64,000 nt of DNA from Methanobacterium sp. UBA294 (GTDB lineage Archaea; Methanobacteriota; Methanobacteria; Methanobacteriales; Methanobacteriaceae). The translations under genes were made by a program, and so were the position numbers. The notes beneath the pieces are model-generated. The model was not told the DNA's origin. It searched no databases and saw only the letters and a list, made by a program, of their open reading frames with translations. Of the stretch, positions 1 to 7,674 are shown piece after piece (positions within the stretch are counted from its first letter, which is position 1; each line of letters opens with the position of its first letter). The DNA lies in NCBI GenBank assembly GCA_002494495.1, contig DACB01000008.1:1-64000 (forward strand). The letters are read 5' to 3'.

Positions 1-507
1 GTTAAGCCGTATCTGGGTATATTGCATCAGGAATATAGTTTGTACCCCCATAGAAATGTGCTGGTTAACCTTACAGAAGCAATCAGCCTGGAACTACCCG
101 CAGAATTCGCACAGATGAAGGCCATATATGTACTTAAAGCAGTGGGCTTCGAGGAAGATTACGCAGAAACTTTATTAAAAAAATATCCAGACGAACTCAG
201 TGGAGGAGAACGACACAGAGTAGCCATAGCCCAGGTATTAATTAAAGAACCCAACATCGTAATCCTGGATGAACCAACAGGAACAATGGACCCCATTACC
301 CGTGTACAAGTCACAGATTCAATAAGAAAAGCAAGAAAAGAACTGAATCAGACTTTCCTAATCATCAGCCATGACATGGATTTTGTATTAGATGTATGTG
401 ACCGTGCTTCACTCATGAGAGGTGGCAAAATACTTAAAACAGGACTCCCTCATGAGATTGTGGAAGAATTAACTTCAACTGAGAAAAAGAAGATGCTTAA
501 GAAGTAG
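1..507 (+). CDS. atwA: Methyl-coenzyme M reductase activation component A2, C-terminal part (truncated by window edge)
   Basis: The reading frame is open from the first base, so only the last 168 residues of an ABC-type ATPase are present. Visible parts, in order, are a Q-loop-like HQEYSLYPHRN, the signature LSGGERHRVAIAQ, Walker B IVILDEPTGTMD, and the switch histidine in ISHD. No membrane segment follows. In methanogens AtwA is a soluble protein with two ABC domains that uses ATP in the reductive activation of MCR. The divergence of the region and the mcr, mmp10 and mcrC neighbourhood favour AtwA over a transporter ATPase, but the missing N-terminal half prevents certainty. It converges on the gene at 557 across a T-rich spacer that probably terminates it. 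Confidence 0.8.
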   Translation, partial: VKPYLGILHQEYSLYPHRNVLVNLTEAISLELPAEFAQMKAIYVLKAVGFEEDYAETLLKKYPDELSGGERHRVAIAQVLIKEPNIVILDEPTGTMDPITRVQVTDSIRKARKELNQTFLIISHDMDFVLDVCDRASLMRGGKILKTGLPHEIVEELTSTEKKKMLKK

Positions 508-556
508 GTTAAGAATTTCAGAAATATTTCACTTATCCCTCCTTTTTTTATTTTTT

Positions 557-916
557 TTAAGGATATCCCGATGAAATTGTGGTTACTTCTTTTAATTTGC
601 CTTCATTAAGGAGGTTTAGATTTTTTTGGGTGTTTAAAGGAGATGCTTTATAGACTGTGATCCCTGCATTTTGTAAAATATAGAAGGCTATAGGCCCCAT
701 TTCTCCAGAAATTATTGCATCAATCCCATTGTTTACCAGGAAATCTGCTAACAAATTTCCTGCTCCTTTTTCAAATTTTGCCGGGTTTTCGATAGTGGTT
801 TCATTCTCAATTTGGTTGTTTTCTAAATCTATTATTGTTATGTAGGGACTTCTTCCAAATACTCTACTTACATTGGAATTTAATCCTATTTCATCTGTCA
901 TAATTGCTACTTTCAT
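557..916 (-). CDS. NifX/NifB-like (dinitrogenase iron-molybdenum cofactor domain) protein
   Basis: A 119-residue single-domain protein opening with MKVAIMTDEIG and carrying the family pattern of a beta strand, a VFGRSPYITIID segment, a GAGNLLADFL helix and an NNGIDAIISGEMGP motif. This fold is found in NifX, NifY, the NifB C-terminus and ORP proteins, which bind Fe-S, FeMo-precursor or Mo/Cu clusters; no ligand can be deduced here because conserved cysteines are absent. I start it at the ATG ending at 916, since the upstream codons in the frame have no homology character. It is transcribed alone, with a near-palindromic 22-bp element (975-996) about 60 bp upstream. Three more copies of this domain lie at 6388, 7675 and at the end of the 8651 gene. 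Confidence 0.85.
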   Translation of the reverse strand: MKVAIMTDEIGLNSNVSRVFGRSPYITIIDLENNQIENETTIENPAKFEKGAGNLLADFLVNNGIDAIISGEMGPIAFYILQNAGITVYKASPLNTQKNLNLLNEGKLKEVTTISSGYP

Positions 917-974
917 CTTATAACTCCATAAAATGTAAATAAATTCCACTAAAAATCATCAGATAGAATTCATA

Positions 975-996
975 ATTAAGAATATATATTCATAAT
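975..996. promoter_or_regulatory. Near-palindromic operator candidate (copy 1)
   Basis: Arms ATTAAGAATAT and ATATTCATAAT match as an inverted repeat except for one base. An extra half-site ATTCATAAT lies just beside it at 968-976. The element sits upstream of the DIM gene that starts at 916 and has the same core, GAATATATATTC, as the perfect palindrome at 5744-5765. Confidence 0.5.
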
Positions 997-1053
997 ATTT
1001 ATAAATTTAATAAAAATAAAAAAGAGAAAAAAAATTAATAATGGGTTCATTTG

Positions 1054-1554
1054 TTAATTGACTTTAATAGAGATTTTTTTATCTTCTAGTACATTTTTAT
1101 AGGCTTCAGCTTCTACTAAGGTCTTGAGTTTTGAGAATGGAATATCTATGCCCCTTGAATTGAGTTCAACTATCATGGATTCCAGATCATCATACTCCGC
1201 CTTTAGGGAAATTATTTCTTCGCCCTTCTTTACAAATTTCACCCTTATTTCCATCTCCAAATGTACACCATCTGCTTGTAACATCACTTTTTTACTGCTG
1301 GTTTCAAAAGGAAACTTCACATGTTCATATTTAAATGTTTTAATCCCTAATGTGCCGAATTCCAGGGCAAGGAGAGAGCAAATATCATCTAAGTAGTTTT
1401 CATCCGTATCCACTAAGACGATATGTTCCATCCTCCCCTTCTTAGTGATTGCATTTAAAATATGAATGTTTTTTGCACCTTTTTCCAGTGTCCTGTTGAT
1501 AACATGTGACAGACTTTCTGGTGGCAGGTCATCAATGGTAGTCATGAGTAGCAT
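1054..1554 (-). CDS. Stand-alone protein resembling the C-terminal half of LarC (nickel-insertion protein)
   Basis: This 166-residue protein lines up by eye with the second half of the full LarC encoded at 58942: TTIDDLPPESLSHVINRTLEKGA against the LarC run beginning ETNLDNISGEVLG, then LEFGTLGIKTFKYEHV against RETGTLGVRILPYVHR, and KTLVEAEAYKNVL near the end. LarC builds the nickel-pincer nucleotide cofactor with CTP, and its C-terminal half can be a separate protein in some bacteria. Here there is no N-terminal half nearby, so the role is open. The start codon lies 15 bp after the stop of the 592-residue gene and has a GGTGG Shine-Dalgarno, so the two are very likely co-transcribed. Similarity to LarC is my own alignment; function is inference. 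Confidence 0.65.
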   Translation of the reverse strand: MLLMTTIDDLPPESLSHVINRTLEKGAKNIHILNAITKKGRMEHIVLVDTDENYLDDICSLLALEFGTLGIKTFKYEHVKFPFETSSKKVMLQADGVHLEMEIRVKFVKKGEEIISLKAEYDDLESMIVELNSRGIDIPFSKLKTLVEAEAYKNVLEDKKISIKVN

Positions 1555-1569
1555 TTTCCACCCTACTAT

Positions 1570-3348
1570 TCATAACTCGGACATAATTCTTTGGGCACGT
1601 TTTGCAACTTCTTTTGCTCTGGGACTTCCCCCTGGTATTGCTGAGGATATATATGCTCCAGAAATAACTTTGGCACCGATATCATCAACGGATAATTTCC
1701 CCATTGCTCCAGCTACTGCAGCGGGTACAAGTACATTAATTATACTATGTCCGGAAAGCTGTAACTCAACAATAGGAACTGCAGCTAAAGGTATGGCCTC
1801 TAAGATGTCTTTCTTTTTATTTAAAACAGCGTCAGGTATTACCTTGTGGGACAGTCCTTCGAAAATTACTTTTTCTCCATCTATAGTTATTTCTAGATCT
1901 GCATCGGTGTCGAATCCGCAGTACTTCATTAAGAATTCGGTTGGTTTTCTTCTGGCGCATCCTGCAAATTTTGTGACCTTAATTTTTATGTCTTTCCCTG
2001 TCATACCGCTTAAAAGATTACTGCAGGCTGTTTCCACGTCGTTTAATTTTTCATCATCCAGCATTCGGACTACTTCATCCAGTTCTTTACCTGCTTCCAG
2101 CTGTTCGTAGGCAAATTTAGCACGATCATATACTCCTTTTGCCCGTGCGCCATCGGTGGCCAGTATGCATACCCTGGTAATTGGTCCTCTTTGTACCTGT
2201 TCTGCTTTTCTGGATATGGTGTTGGTGGCTATCATTGCCACTTCTGGTTCCAGCCAGAACTGTTCTTTGACCTCCCGTATTTTATCTGCAACCTTTTCCA
2301 GATCTCCTTCGTTTTCTATGAGTAACTTCATGGCCAGCACGGTATCAGCTGACATATGGCCTAATGGGGGTTGTAAAGGTCCGCCTGAAAAACCAGCTCC
2401 AATTGCAAGGGATTCCTCAAATGCAGCCAATAATTCTTCGAAAACCATCATCCCAATAACTGTTGGTCCTCCTATGTCCTTCAAAATCACCCCTAAGTCG
2501 CCCACCAACTTTGCGGTGTCGTATTCCTCACCAGTTCCCCTGATGTGAAGTTTTTCAGGAAGTCCGGCCGCCTCAACAGCTCCCAATCCAGCTACATAGG
2601 CACTGTTAGCAACAAAAAGTTCACCATAATTTTCACTTACTTCTGAATCAGGGTGAACAATTTCTAAAATAGCTGCAACACCAAATATCGCAGCTGAAAT
2701 AGGGCTAGGTGGCATTCCTACATTAGCATATGCAGTTAACATTCCCTTTGTCCCGGATGCTGCTCCATTTTTAGCAAGATCAGGGAAACCATAATCTTCA
2801 CCTAGTGAACCATGGCCATATAGTGGTCCGCCTCCTACTCCCAGTGGTACGATACTGCCGTCAATTTTGGTTAATTTGCCAGCAAAGATATCATCATATA
2901 TTGCTTTTACAGCAGCGTAACCAGATATTTTGTTGTTAGATTTGGCGGTGGGTATGGCCAATACTCCGCACCGGTCAACTCCCGCATTCATCCGGGCCAT
3001 TGCCCCTAATTTCCTGTTTCCTGCAGGAACACCCGCTTGTGCATTCGAACCAGCTAGATAACATAAAGTTGCACTTATCAAAGCTGCGTTAGCACCATCA
3101 GCACCAGCAAGTTTTGCAGAATCTATGGCCTTTTTAAGCACATCATCCATGGGTAGATATTGCTTGTTTTCATCAGTCAACCTCATTTCAATTCCTTTCA
3201 GGACATCCTCGGTAATTGAATTGGCTGCACAAATTGCAGCTATATTTAACATCCCATGTCCTTTTGTAAGTGCTTCTATTCGATCATTGGACATTAAATC
3301 CACCTCTGATGTAGAAGCCATTATGGCAGCTATAATTTCGTTTTCCAT
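1570..3348 (-). CDS. Conserved methanogen protein of unknown function (592 residues)
   Basis: I do not recognise this family. It is a soluble 592-residue protein rich in Gly and Ala, with a notable glycine stretch VPLGVGGGPLYGHGSLGEDYG near residue 170, a GAGFSGGPLQPPLGHM segment near residue 320, and a cysteine group in the last third (TACSNLL, FAGCARRK, MKYCGFD). There is no signal peptide and no clear membrane segment. The three clustered cysteines could hold an Fe-S cluster, but that is only a guess. It is the first gene of a probable two-gene operon with the LarC C-terminal-like protein, and a variant of the shared palindrome (3364-3385) lies 16 bp upstream. It is divergent from the DUF2124 gene at 3470. 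Its length, lack of internal stops and operon position leave no doubt that it is a real gene. Confidence 0.9.
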   Translation of the reverse strand: MENEIIAAIMASTSEVDLMSNDRIEALTKGHGMLNIAAICAANSITEDVLKGIEMRLTDENKQYLPMDDVLKKAIDSAKLAGADGANAALISATLCYLAGSNAQAGVPAGNRKLGAMARMNAGVDRCGVLAIPTAKSNNKISGYAAVKAIYDDIFAGKLTKIDGSIVPLGVGGGPLYGHGSLGEDYGFPDLAKNGAASGTKGMLTAYANVGMPPSPISAAIFGVAAILEIVHPDSEVSENYGELFVANSAYVAGLGAVEAAGLPEKLHIRGTGEEYDTAKLVGDLGVILKDIGGPTVIGMMVFEELLAAFEESLAIGAGFSGGPLQPPLGHMSADTVLAMKLLIENEGDLEKVADKIREVKEQFWLEPEVAMIATNTISRKAEQVQRGPITRVCILATDGARAKGVYDRAKFAYEQLEAGKELDEVVRMLDDEKLNDVETACSNLLSGMTGKDIKIKVTKFAGCARRKPTEFLMKYCGFDTDADLEITIDGEKVIFEGLSHKVIPDAVLNKKKDILEAIPLAAVPIVELQLSGHSIINVLVPAAVAGAMGKLSVDDIGAKVISGAYISSAIPGGSPRAKEVAKRAQRIMSEL

Positions 3349-3363
3349 GATATCACCGTTATT

Positions 3364-3385
3364 ATTATGAATATATATTACTAAT
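3364..3385. promoter_or_regulatory. Imperfect palindrome, operator candidate (copy 2)
   Basis: Arms ATTATGAATAT and ATATTACTAAT differ from perfect symmetry at two positions. The element lies in the 121-bp divergent spacer between the 592-residue gene and the DUF2124 gene, 16 bp from the start of the first. It shares the TATGAATATATATT core with the copy at 5744-5765. Confidence 0.45.
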
Positions 3386-3469
3386 TAGTTTTTTGATTAT
3401 TTTGGATCATCAGATTTTTAGGTATGTGATTCTAAAAGATAATCATCCTAAGGATGCAGGGGTGAAGAA

Positions 3470-3943
3470 ATGGAAAATAAAACTGGAATTATAGGATTAA
3501 CAGGTAGTTTTAGAGAAAGTATAAAGGATATGGAAAAGAATTCAAAGGTAGTTTTCACTGGTTCTGTGGCTGTATGCACACCATTTATAGAATTGCTATC
3601 TTACACAATCAGAGATAAGGATTTTGACTTAATTTATGTGCCAAAAGTAGATATAAATAATGCTAAACAAATAAAAATGCTGCCAAATATTGGATTCAGC
3701 GTAGTTGATGAGAATGCTGATCCACAGAATCCTGATGTAGTTGTTGTACTGGGGGGATTGGCCATGCCTAAATTTGGATGTGCCCCAGAGGAAGTGGATA
3801 ACATGATCCAGGAATTATCAGGAGAACAGAAGCCTAAAATTATAGGTGTATGTTTCATGAATATTTTCAAGGATGCTGGTTGGGAGGAAAAGTTAGACTT
3901 CGATGTGATTATTGATACAAGCCTTCAAACCATGGTAAAATAA
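3470..3943 (+). CDS. DUF2124 family protein
   Basis: A 157-residue soluble protein with alternating hydrophobic strands and helices, including a KVVFTGSVAVCTPFIELL segment near residue 26, VVVVLGGLAMPKFG near 87 and IIGVCFMNIF near 125, consistent with a Rossmann-like fold. I assign it to DUF2124, a family confined to methanogens, from its overall pattern; the function is unknown. The start ATG follows an AGGGGTGAAG ribosome site. The promoter region shared with the 592-residue gene contains the palindrome variant and, closer in, a TGATT...AATCA inverted repeat. It may belong to the same regulon as its neighbours, but only position supports that. Confidence 0.6.
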   Translation: MENKTGIIGLTGSFRESIKDMEKNSKVVFTGSVAVCTPFIELLSYTIRDKDFDLIYVPKVDINNAKQIKMLPNIGFSVVDENADPQNPDVVVVLGGLAMPKFGCAPEEVDNMIQELSGEQKPKIIGVCFMNIFKDAGWEEKLDFDVIIDTSLQTMVK

Positions 3944-4058
3944 ATTTAAAACTCTAATGCCTATAATTAAAGGTTTATTCTAGGTTTGGGAATAATTGAG
4001 GGGATATTTTTGCCTACCCAATTCGATATAAATTCAAATTCGCATGATAAATATCCTT

Positions 4059-4634
4059 TCATTTATTAGAGATTTTATTCAGGTAGTAATGAGAATAGAT
4101 TGCTCCAAGGGGATTATGGGCAAGTACTCTGTCTTTTACAGCCAGGGTGGTTACGGGTGCCTTTGAATGGTTTGAGAATAATATATCATGGCCTATACAA
4201 AGACCAATTATGATATTTAGGTCTGTTTTTTTCTGGTTGAGAAATGTTGCTTGACCAATGGGATTGCACATAGCTTCATAACGGCTTTTGTCAATTTTAT
4301 CTAGTTTAAACTCGGTTTTATCAATCCCGCAGATTTTGCAGCAGGCTGAATATACCTTGAAATGTTCTTTAAATATAGAATAGATTTCCCGGGCTTCTTT
4401 TTCTAAGCCAAGGCAGAAAGCCAGTCCTAATTTTTTATAATCCATCCTTTTAGAAAAAAGAATTATTTCCTCTATACGTGTTTTCTTCATGTAATATTTA
4501 GTTTCTATAGAGGTAGCAGTTTTAATTAAAGAAATTTCATTTTTTTGGTAAAGTTTTTTAATCTCCTCTTTCAGTTTTAAACAATCTTTCCCATTGTAAC
4601 ATTCTTTTTCCAGGCATAGAGCACAATTCAACAT
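4059..4634 (-). CDS. DUF1847 family cysteine-rich protein
   Basis: This 191-residue protein begins with a metal-site-like CALCLEKECYNGKDC and has later cysteines in YSACCKICGID, EAMCNPIGQA and IGLCIGHD. The N-terminal C-x2-C-x4-C-x4-C arrangement and the GLCIGHDILF/NHSKAPVTTLAVKDRVLAHNP ending are typical of DUF1847, a family of uncharacterised anaerobe proteins likely to bind zinc or an Fe-S cluster. It stands between convergent DUF2124 and co-directional fmdE with its own upstream spacer of 169 bp. A role in metal handling is inferred only from the cysteines and neighbours. Confidence 0.7.
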   Translation of the reverse strand: MLNCALCLEKECYNGKDCLKLKEEIKKLYQKNEISLIKTATSIETKYYMKKTRIEEIILFSKRMDYKKLGLAFCLGLEKEAREIYSIFKEHFKVYSACCKICGIDKTEFKLDKIDKSRYEAMCNPIGQATFLNQKKTDLNIIIGLCIGHDILFSNHSKAPVTTLAVKDRVLAHNPLGAIYSHYYLNKISNK

Positions 4635-4803
4635 ATAAACTCATTTTATAGCTTGTTATATTTATCTGTAATACCCCATCTATTAATAAATTCACTAATC
4701 AACAAATTCCAGATCTTAAGCTTAAATATTTAAAATAACCACCTGATAAAGTGTTGAATACATTTAAAATAAATTATATTTGATAAAAATAGAAAAAGGA
4801 AAT

Positions 4804-5424
4804 TTATGTCCTGGAATAGTCATCAAAACAAGGAATGCACACAAATTCACCGTTTTTTACCCGGGCCCGGTGTTCTGCAACTAATTCTCCGCATTTAGCA
4901 CATTTAATAGACTGGAATATCCGTGCTTCTTCAGGAATCTCAATTTTCACATGTTCAATTTTAAACAATTCATCATCCGGCATGTCTAAAATATCATAAG
5001 ATGTTTTATCTCTCTGATTTTCAAATTCCTCTTTTTCTTCATCACTGGCTGTTCCAATAAACGCTTTTTTCCTTAATTCAGCAAATTCAGGGTTCACTTC
5101 ATCAATTGGGATATTTAAAGAAAGGCGTAAAGCTTCCCCTGTATCCCTGTTTATGAAAGTGTACACATGTTTTCCATGATCCTTGAATATCAGGTTTCCT
5201 TTACCGAAAGTACATCCAGTAACGACTTGTATAGCATCAACACTACAACTGTCGTTTTCCACGATAGCTAAAAACTCTTCATCCACTGCCCTTGGGGAAC
5301 TAAGTTTTTTAATTGCTATTTCTCCTGCACGATATCCTATGGCAGTTCCTGGGCATATATGGCCGTGAAATTTGGTCACCTCTGAAAATGGGATTAATTT
5401 TTCGGTTTTTGTATTGTTATCCAT
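4804..5424 (-). CDS. FmdE family protein (formylmethanofuran dehydrogenase subunit E-like)
   Basis: The 206-residue product has the FmdE domain signature FHGHICPGTAIGYRAG near residue 19, SCSVDAIQVVTGCTFGKGNL near 65, and a C-terminal zinc ribbon (CAKCGELV...CIPCF). FmdE was named for a gene next to a molybdenum formylmethanofuran dehydrogenase; the subunit is not needed for catalysis and its role is unknown, although the conserved His/Cys cluster binds metal. No other fwd/fmd subunit lies in the window, so this is a stand-alone paralogue. A 17-bp inverted repeat lies 20 bp upstream. Confidence 0.85.
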   Translation of the reverse strand: MDNNTKTEKLIPFSEVTKFHGHICPGTAIGYRAGEIAIKKLSSPRAVDEEFLAIVENDSCSVDAIQVVTGCTFGKGNLIFKDHGKHVYTFINRDTGEALRLSLNIPIDEVNPEFAELRKKAFIGTASDEEKEEFENQRDKTSYDILDMPDDELFKIEHVKIEIPEEARIFQSIKCAKCGELVAEHRARVKNGEFVCIPCFDDYSRT

Positions 5425-5443
5425 CTTTTCACTTTCTATAATC

Positions 5444-5460
5444 TTTCAAAAATTTTGAAA
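5444..5460. promoter_or_regulatory. 17-bp perfect inverted repeat upstream of the FmdE gene
   Basis: Arms TTTCAAAA and TTTTGAAA flank a single A. It lies 20 bp before the FmdE start, a position suited to an operator or to a hairpin in the leader. A/T-rich palindromes can arise by chance, so support is weak. Confidence 0.3.
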
Positions 5461-5743
5461 CCAATTATCGTTAGAGTTTTTTTAAAGCAAGCATGGCTTA
5501 AATAATTTAGGTTTTTTTATTGTCTTAATATTAATATATGAATAGATCCTTTGTGATTATAAATAAAAATTATCATTCTTGAGAATCAGTCTTATTTTAT
5601 GGTTTTACATATGGGTATGTTTAGGAATGGTATTACATTTTAGGGAAATTTTGTTGATACAATAATACTTTCCGAAAGGTTTTCTGGTGTTTTCTGTTTT
5701 TCCAATTATATTATGGAGATACTACACATACATTTATATAATG

Positions 5744-5765
5744 GTTATGAATATATATTCATAAC
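5744..5765. promoter_or_regulatory. Perfect 22-bp palindrome abutting the DUF134 gene start (operator candidate, copy 3)
   Basis: Arms GTTATGAATAT and ATATTCATAAC are exactly complementary and the last base touches the ATG at 5766. A TATA-like TTTATATA lies at 5733-5740, so transcription should begin within the palindrome's right arm or at the ATG, giving a leaderless or nearly leaderless mRNA; there is no Shine-Dalgarno. A protein bound here would block transcription of the operon. The DUF134 protein itself is the obvious candidate. Confidence 0.65.
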
Positions 5766-6374
5766 ATGGTAAGACCAAAAAGGTTTAGAAGAATATTCCA
5801 AGAGCCTCAAATAAGATGTTTCAACCCTAATTCAGAAAACTATGGAGAATCTGCGGCCCAACCAATTTCAATTGAAATAGCTTTAGACGAATTTGAAGCA
5901 ATCCGGCTTAGAGATTACCAAAATATCAAGCAACATAAAGCTGCTGAGATAATGGATGTATCACAGCCCACATTTCATAGAATTTTGAATTCAGCCAGGG
6001 GAAAAATAGCTAACGCTCTTATTGAAGGCAAAATTATCGAAATTAAAGGAGGAAATTACATGGTAGATAAGAAACGATATCGATGTAAAAATTGTGGATT
6101 CGAATGGTTTAACCCCAAAAAAGAATATGAAAAGTGCCCCAACTGTGATTCTGAAGAAATTTCACTGGTAACTGTTGATGAGGAAATTCAAAGGCCAGCT
6201 GGACAGCCCGAAATGGGAAGAAGAAGAGGATATGGTGGGGGTGGATTAGGTGCCGGTCCACCAAGAGTATGTAAATGTACAAATTGCGGATATGAAACAG
6301 AAAAAACCCCCGGAGTCCCATGCAGGAATACAAAATGTCCCCAGTGCGATGCACCATTATGTGGAGCAGATTAA
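5766..6374 (+). CDS. DUF134 helix-turn-helix regulator with two zinc ribbons
   Basis: Residues 1-95 form the DUF134 domain with basic start MVRPKRFRRI, the conserved region ALDEFEAIRLRDYQNI and the HTH KAAEIMDVSQPTFHRILNSA. Residues 104-135 form a zinc ribbon (CKNCGFEWF...CPNCD), and after a glycine-rich linker a second one follows (CKCTNCGYE...CPQCDAPLCG). DUF134 proteins are DNA-binding regulators of unknown signal, often found beside DIM-domain genes. Most are shorter, so the ribbon extension is notable. The gene is first in a run DUF134-DIM-Mrp-DIM-ferredoxin, and a perfect palindrome ends at its start codon, which suggests autoregulation. Confidence 0.85.
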   Translation: MVRPKRFRRIFQEPQIRCFNPNSENYGESAAQPISIEIALDEFEAIRLRDYQNIKQHKAAEIMDVSQPTFHRILNSARGKIANALIEGKIIEIKGGNYMVDKKRYRCKNCGFEWFNPKKEYEKCPNCDSEEISLVTVDEEIQRPAGQPEMGRRRGYGGGGLGAGPPRVCKCTNCGYETEKTPGVPCRNTKCPQCDAPLCGAD

Positions 6375-6387
6375 TAGAAAGAAGGAG

Positions 6388-6762
6388 ATGATGGAAATCA
6401 CTTTAATATGCGTACCAACACTGGACAAGAGAGGTTTACTAGCAGATATCTCTGTGCACTTTGGAAAAACCCCCTATTTTACCTTCATTAAATACGATGA
6501 TGGTGAAATTAAAGATGTAAATGTAATAGAAACTCATGGCAAACATAAAGGCGGTTCTAAGACACCAGCAGAAATAATACTTGATTCAGGTGCAGATATA
6601 CTTATATGTGGAAATTTAGGCTCAAAAGCTGTGCACATGTTACGTGACAGTGAAATAGAAGTATTTTCAGGTGCATCAGGGATAGTAAAAGATACTTTAA
6701 GTGAGTGGAGAAGGGGAAACCTTAAATTTGCAGATGAAAACTCCTGTGATGAAAAATCATGA
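6388..6762 (+). CDS. NifX/NifB-like (DIM domain) protein
   Basis: A protein of about 124 residues beginning at one of two adjacent ATGs (6388 or 6391), just after a GAAGGAG site and 13 bp after the DUF134 stop. It shows the DIM domain: MEITLICVPTLD, a VHFGKTPYFTFIKYDDG segment, and SGADILICGNLGSKAVHMLRDSEIEVF. The sequence retains a TPAEIILDSG helix where the relatives have GAG...A. Cysteines occur at ICVP, ILICGN and ENSCDEKS but do not form a known cluster motif. Translational coupling to the regulator is likely. Confidence 0.85.
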   Translation: MMEITLICVPTLDKRGLLADISVHFGKTPYFTFIKYDDGEIKDVNVIETHGKHKGGSKTPAEIILDSGADILICGNLGSKAVHMLRDSEIEVFSGASGIVKDTLSEWRRGNLKFADENSCDEKS

Positions 6763-6827
6763 GAAAAATTTGGTTTATTTTTGAATTAATTATTAGGGAT
6801 GTTTTAGATTAGTCCAAGGGAAGAAAA

Positions 6828-7670
6828 ATGATAAAAGTGCAGGAAGATCAGGAACAAAAACTGGCTTTGATGAAGCAAGAAATGGAAATTATAAAGAGAA
6901 TGAGTAAAATCAGATATAAAATCGCGGTTATGAGTGGAAAAGGAGGTGTTGGTAAATCAACTGTATCAGTCAACATTGCCGCAGCATTTGCAAAAAAGGG
7001 TTACAAAACAGGTATCCTGGATGCCGATATTCACGGCCCCAATGTACCTAAAATGTTTGGGGTTGAAGGAAAAAATTTAAAATTTGATAAAGAGGGTTTA
7101 ATTCCGATTGAAACTAAGGACGGAATAAAGGTGATGTCAATAGATTTTTTATTACCCTCTCAAGAGGCCCCTGTTATCTGGAGAGGTCCTGCTCAAACCG
7201 GTGCAGTAAAACAATTCCTTGCAGAGATTAACTGGGATGATCTGGATATAATGATTATTGATAACCCTCCTGGTACAGGAGATATACCCTTAACAATTTT
7301 ACAGAGCATTCCATCATTAGATGGAGTTGTATTTGTTACCACGCCCCAATCAGTGGTGCAAGAGGATGTGGAAAAAAGTGTTAACCTGGTAAAGAATCTG
7401 AATATTCCAATAATTGGAATTGTTGAGAATATGTCTGGTTTCATCTGTCCTCATTGTGAAAATGAAGTACATATATTTGGTAAAGATGGGGGAGTTCAAA
7501 TTGCAGATAAGATGGGTATCAACTTTCTGGGTAGACTACCCTTGGATTTCAACACACCAAAGTCTTCTGATAATGGAACCCCCATGGTAATTAAAGAACC
7601 CGAGGCAGAAATTTCAGTTAAAATGTTAGATATTGTAGATAAAATAGAAAAAATAATAAAAAAGGAGTGA
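6828..7670 (+). CDS. Mrp/NBP35-type Fe-S cluster carrier ATPase
   Basis: A 280-residue P-loop ATPase with the deviant Walker A GKGGVGKSTV near residue 41, switch region DADIHGPNVPKMFG near 65, Walker B-like IMIIDNPPGTGD near 143, and a C-terminal CPHCENEV pair (C-x2-C) that in this family holds a bridging [4Fe-4S] cluster in the dimer. Mrp proteins deliver Fe-S clusters to targets. The gene lies between two DIM-domain genes, and the stop is 4 bp before the start of the second, so they are co-translated. This arrangement resembles bacterial ORP gene sets, where MinD/Mrp ATPases accompany a DIM protein. Its specific client is unknown. Confidence 0.9.
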   Translation: MIKVQEDQEQKLALMKQEMEIIKRMSKIRYKIAVMSGKGGVGKSTVSVNIAAAFAKKGYKTGILDADIHGPNVPKMFGVEGKNLKFDKEGLIPIETKDGIKVMSIDFLLPSQEAPVIWRGPAQTGAVKQFLAEINWDDLDIMIIDNPPGTGDIPLTILQSIPSLDGVVFVTTPQSVVQEDVEKSVNLVKNLNIPIIGIVENMSGFICPHCENEVHIFGKDGGVQIADKMGINFLGRLPLDFNTPKSSDNGTPMVIKEPEAEISVKMLDIVDKIEKIIKKE

Positions 7671-7674
7671 TTTT

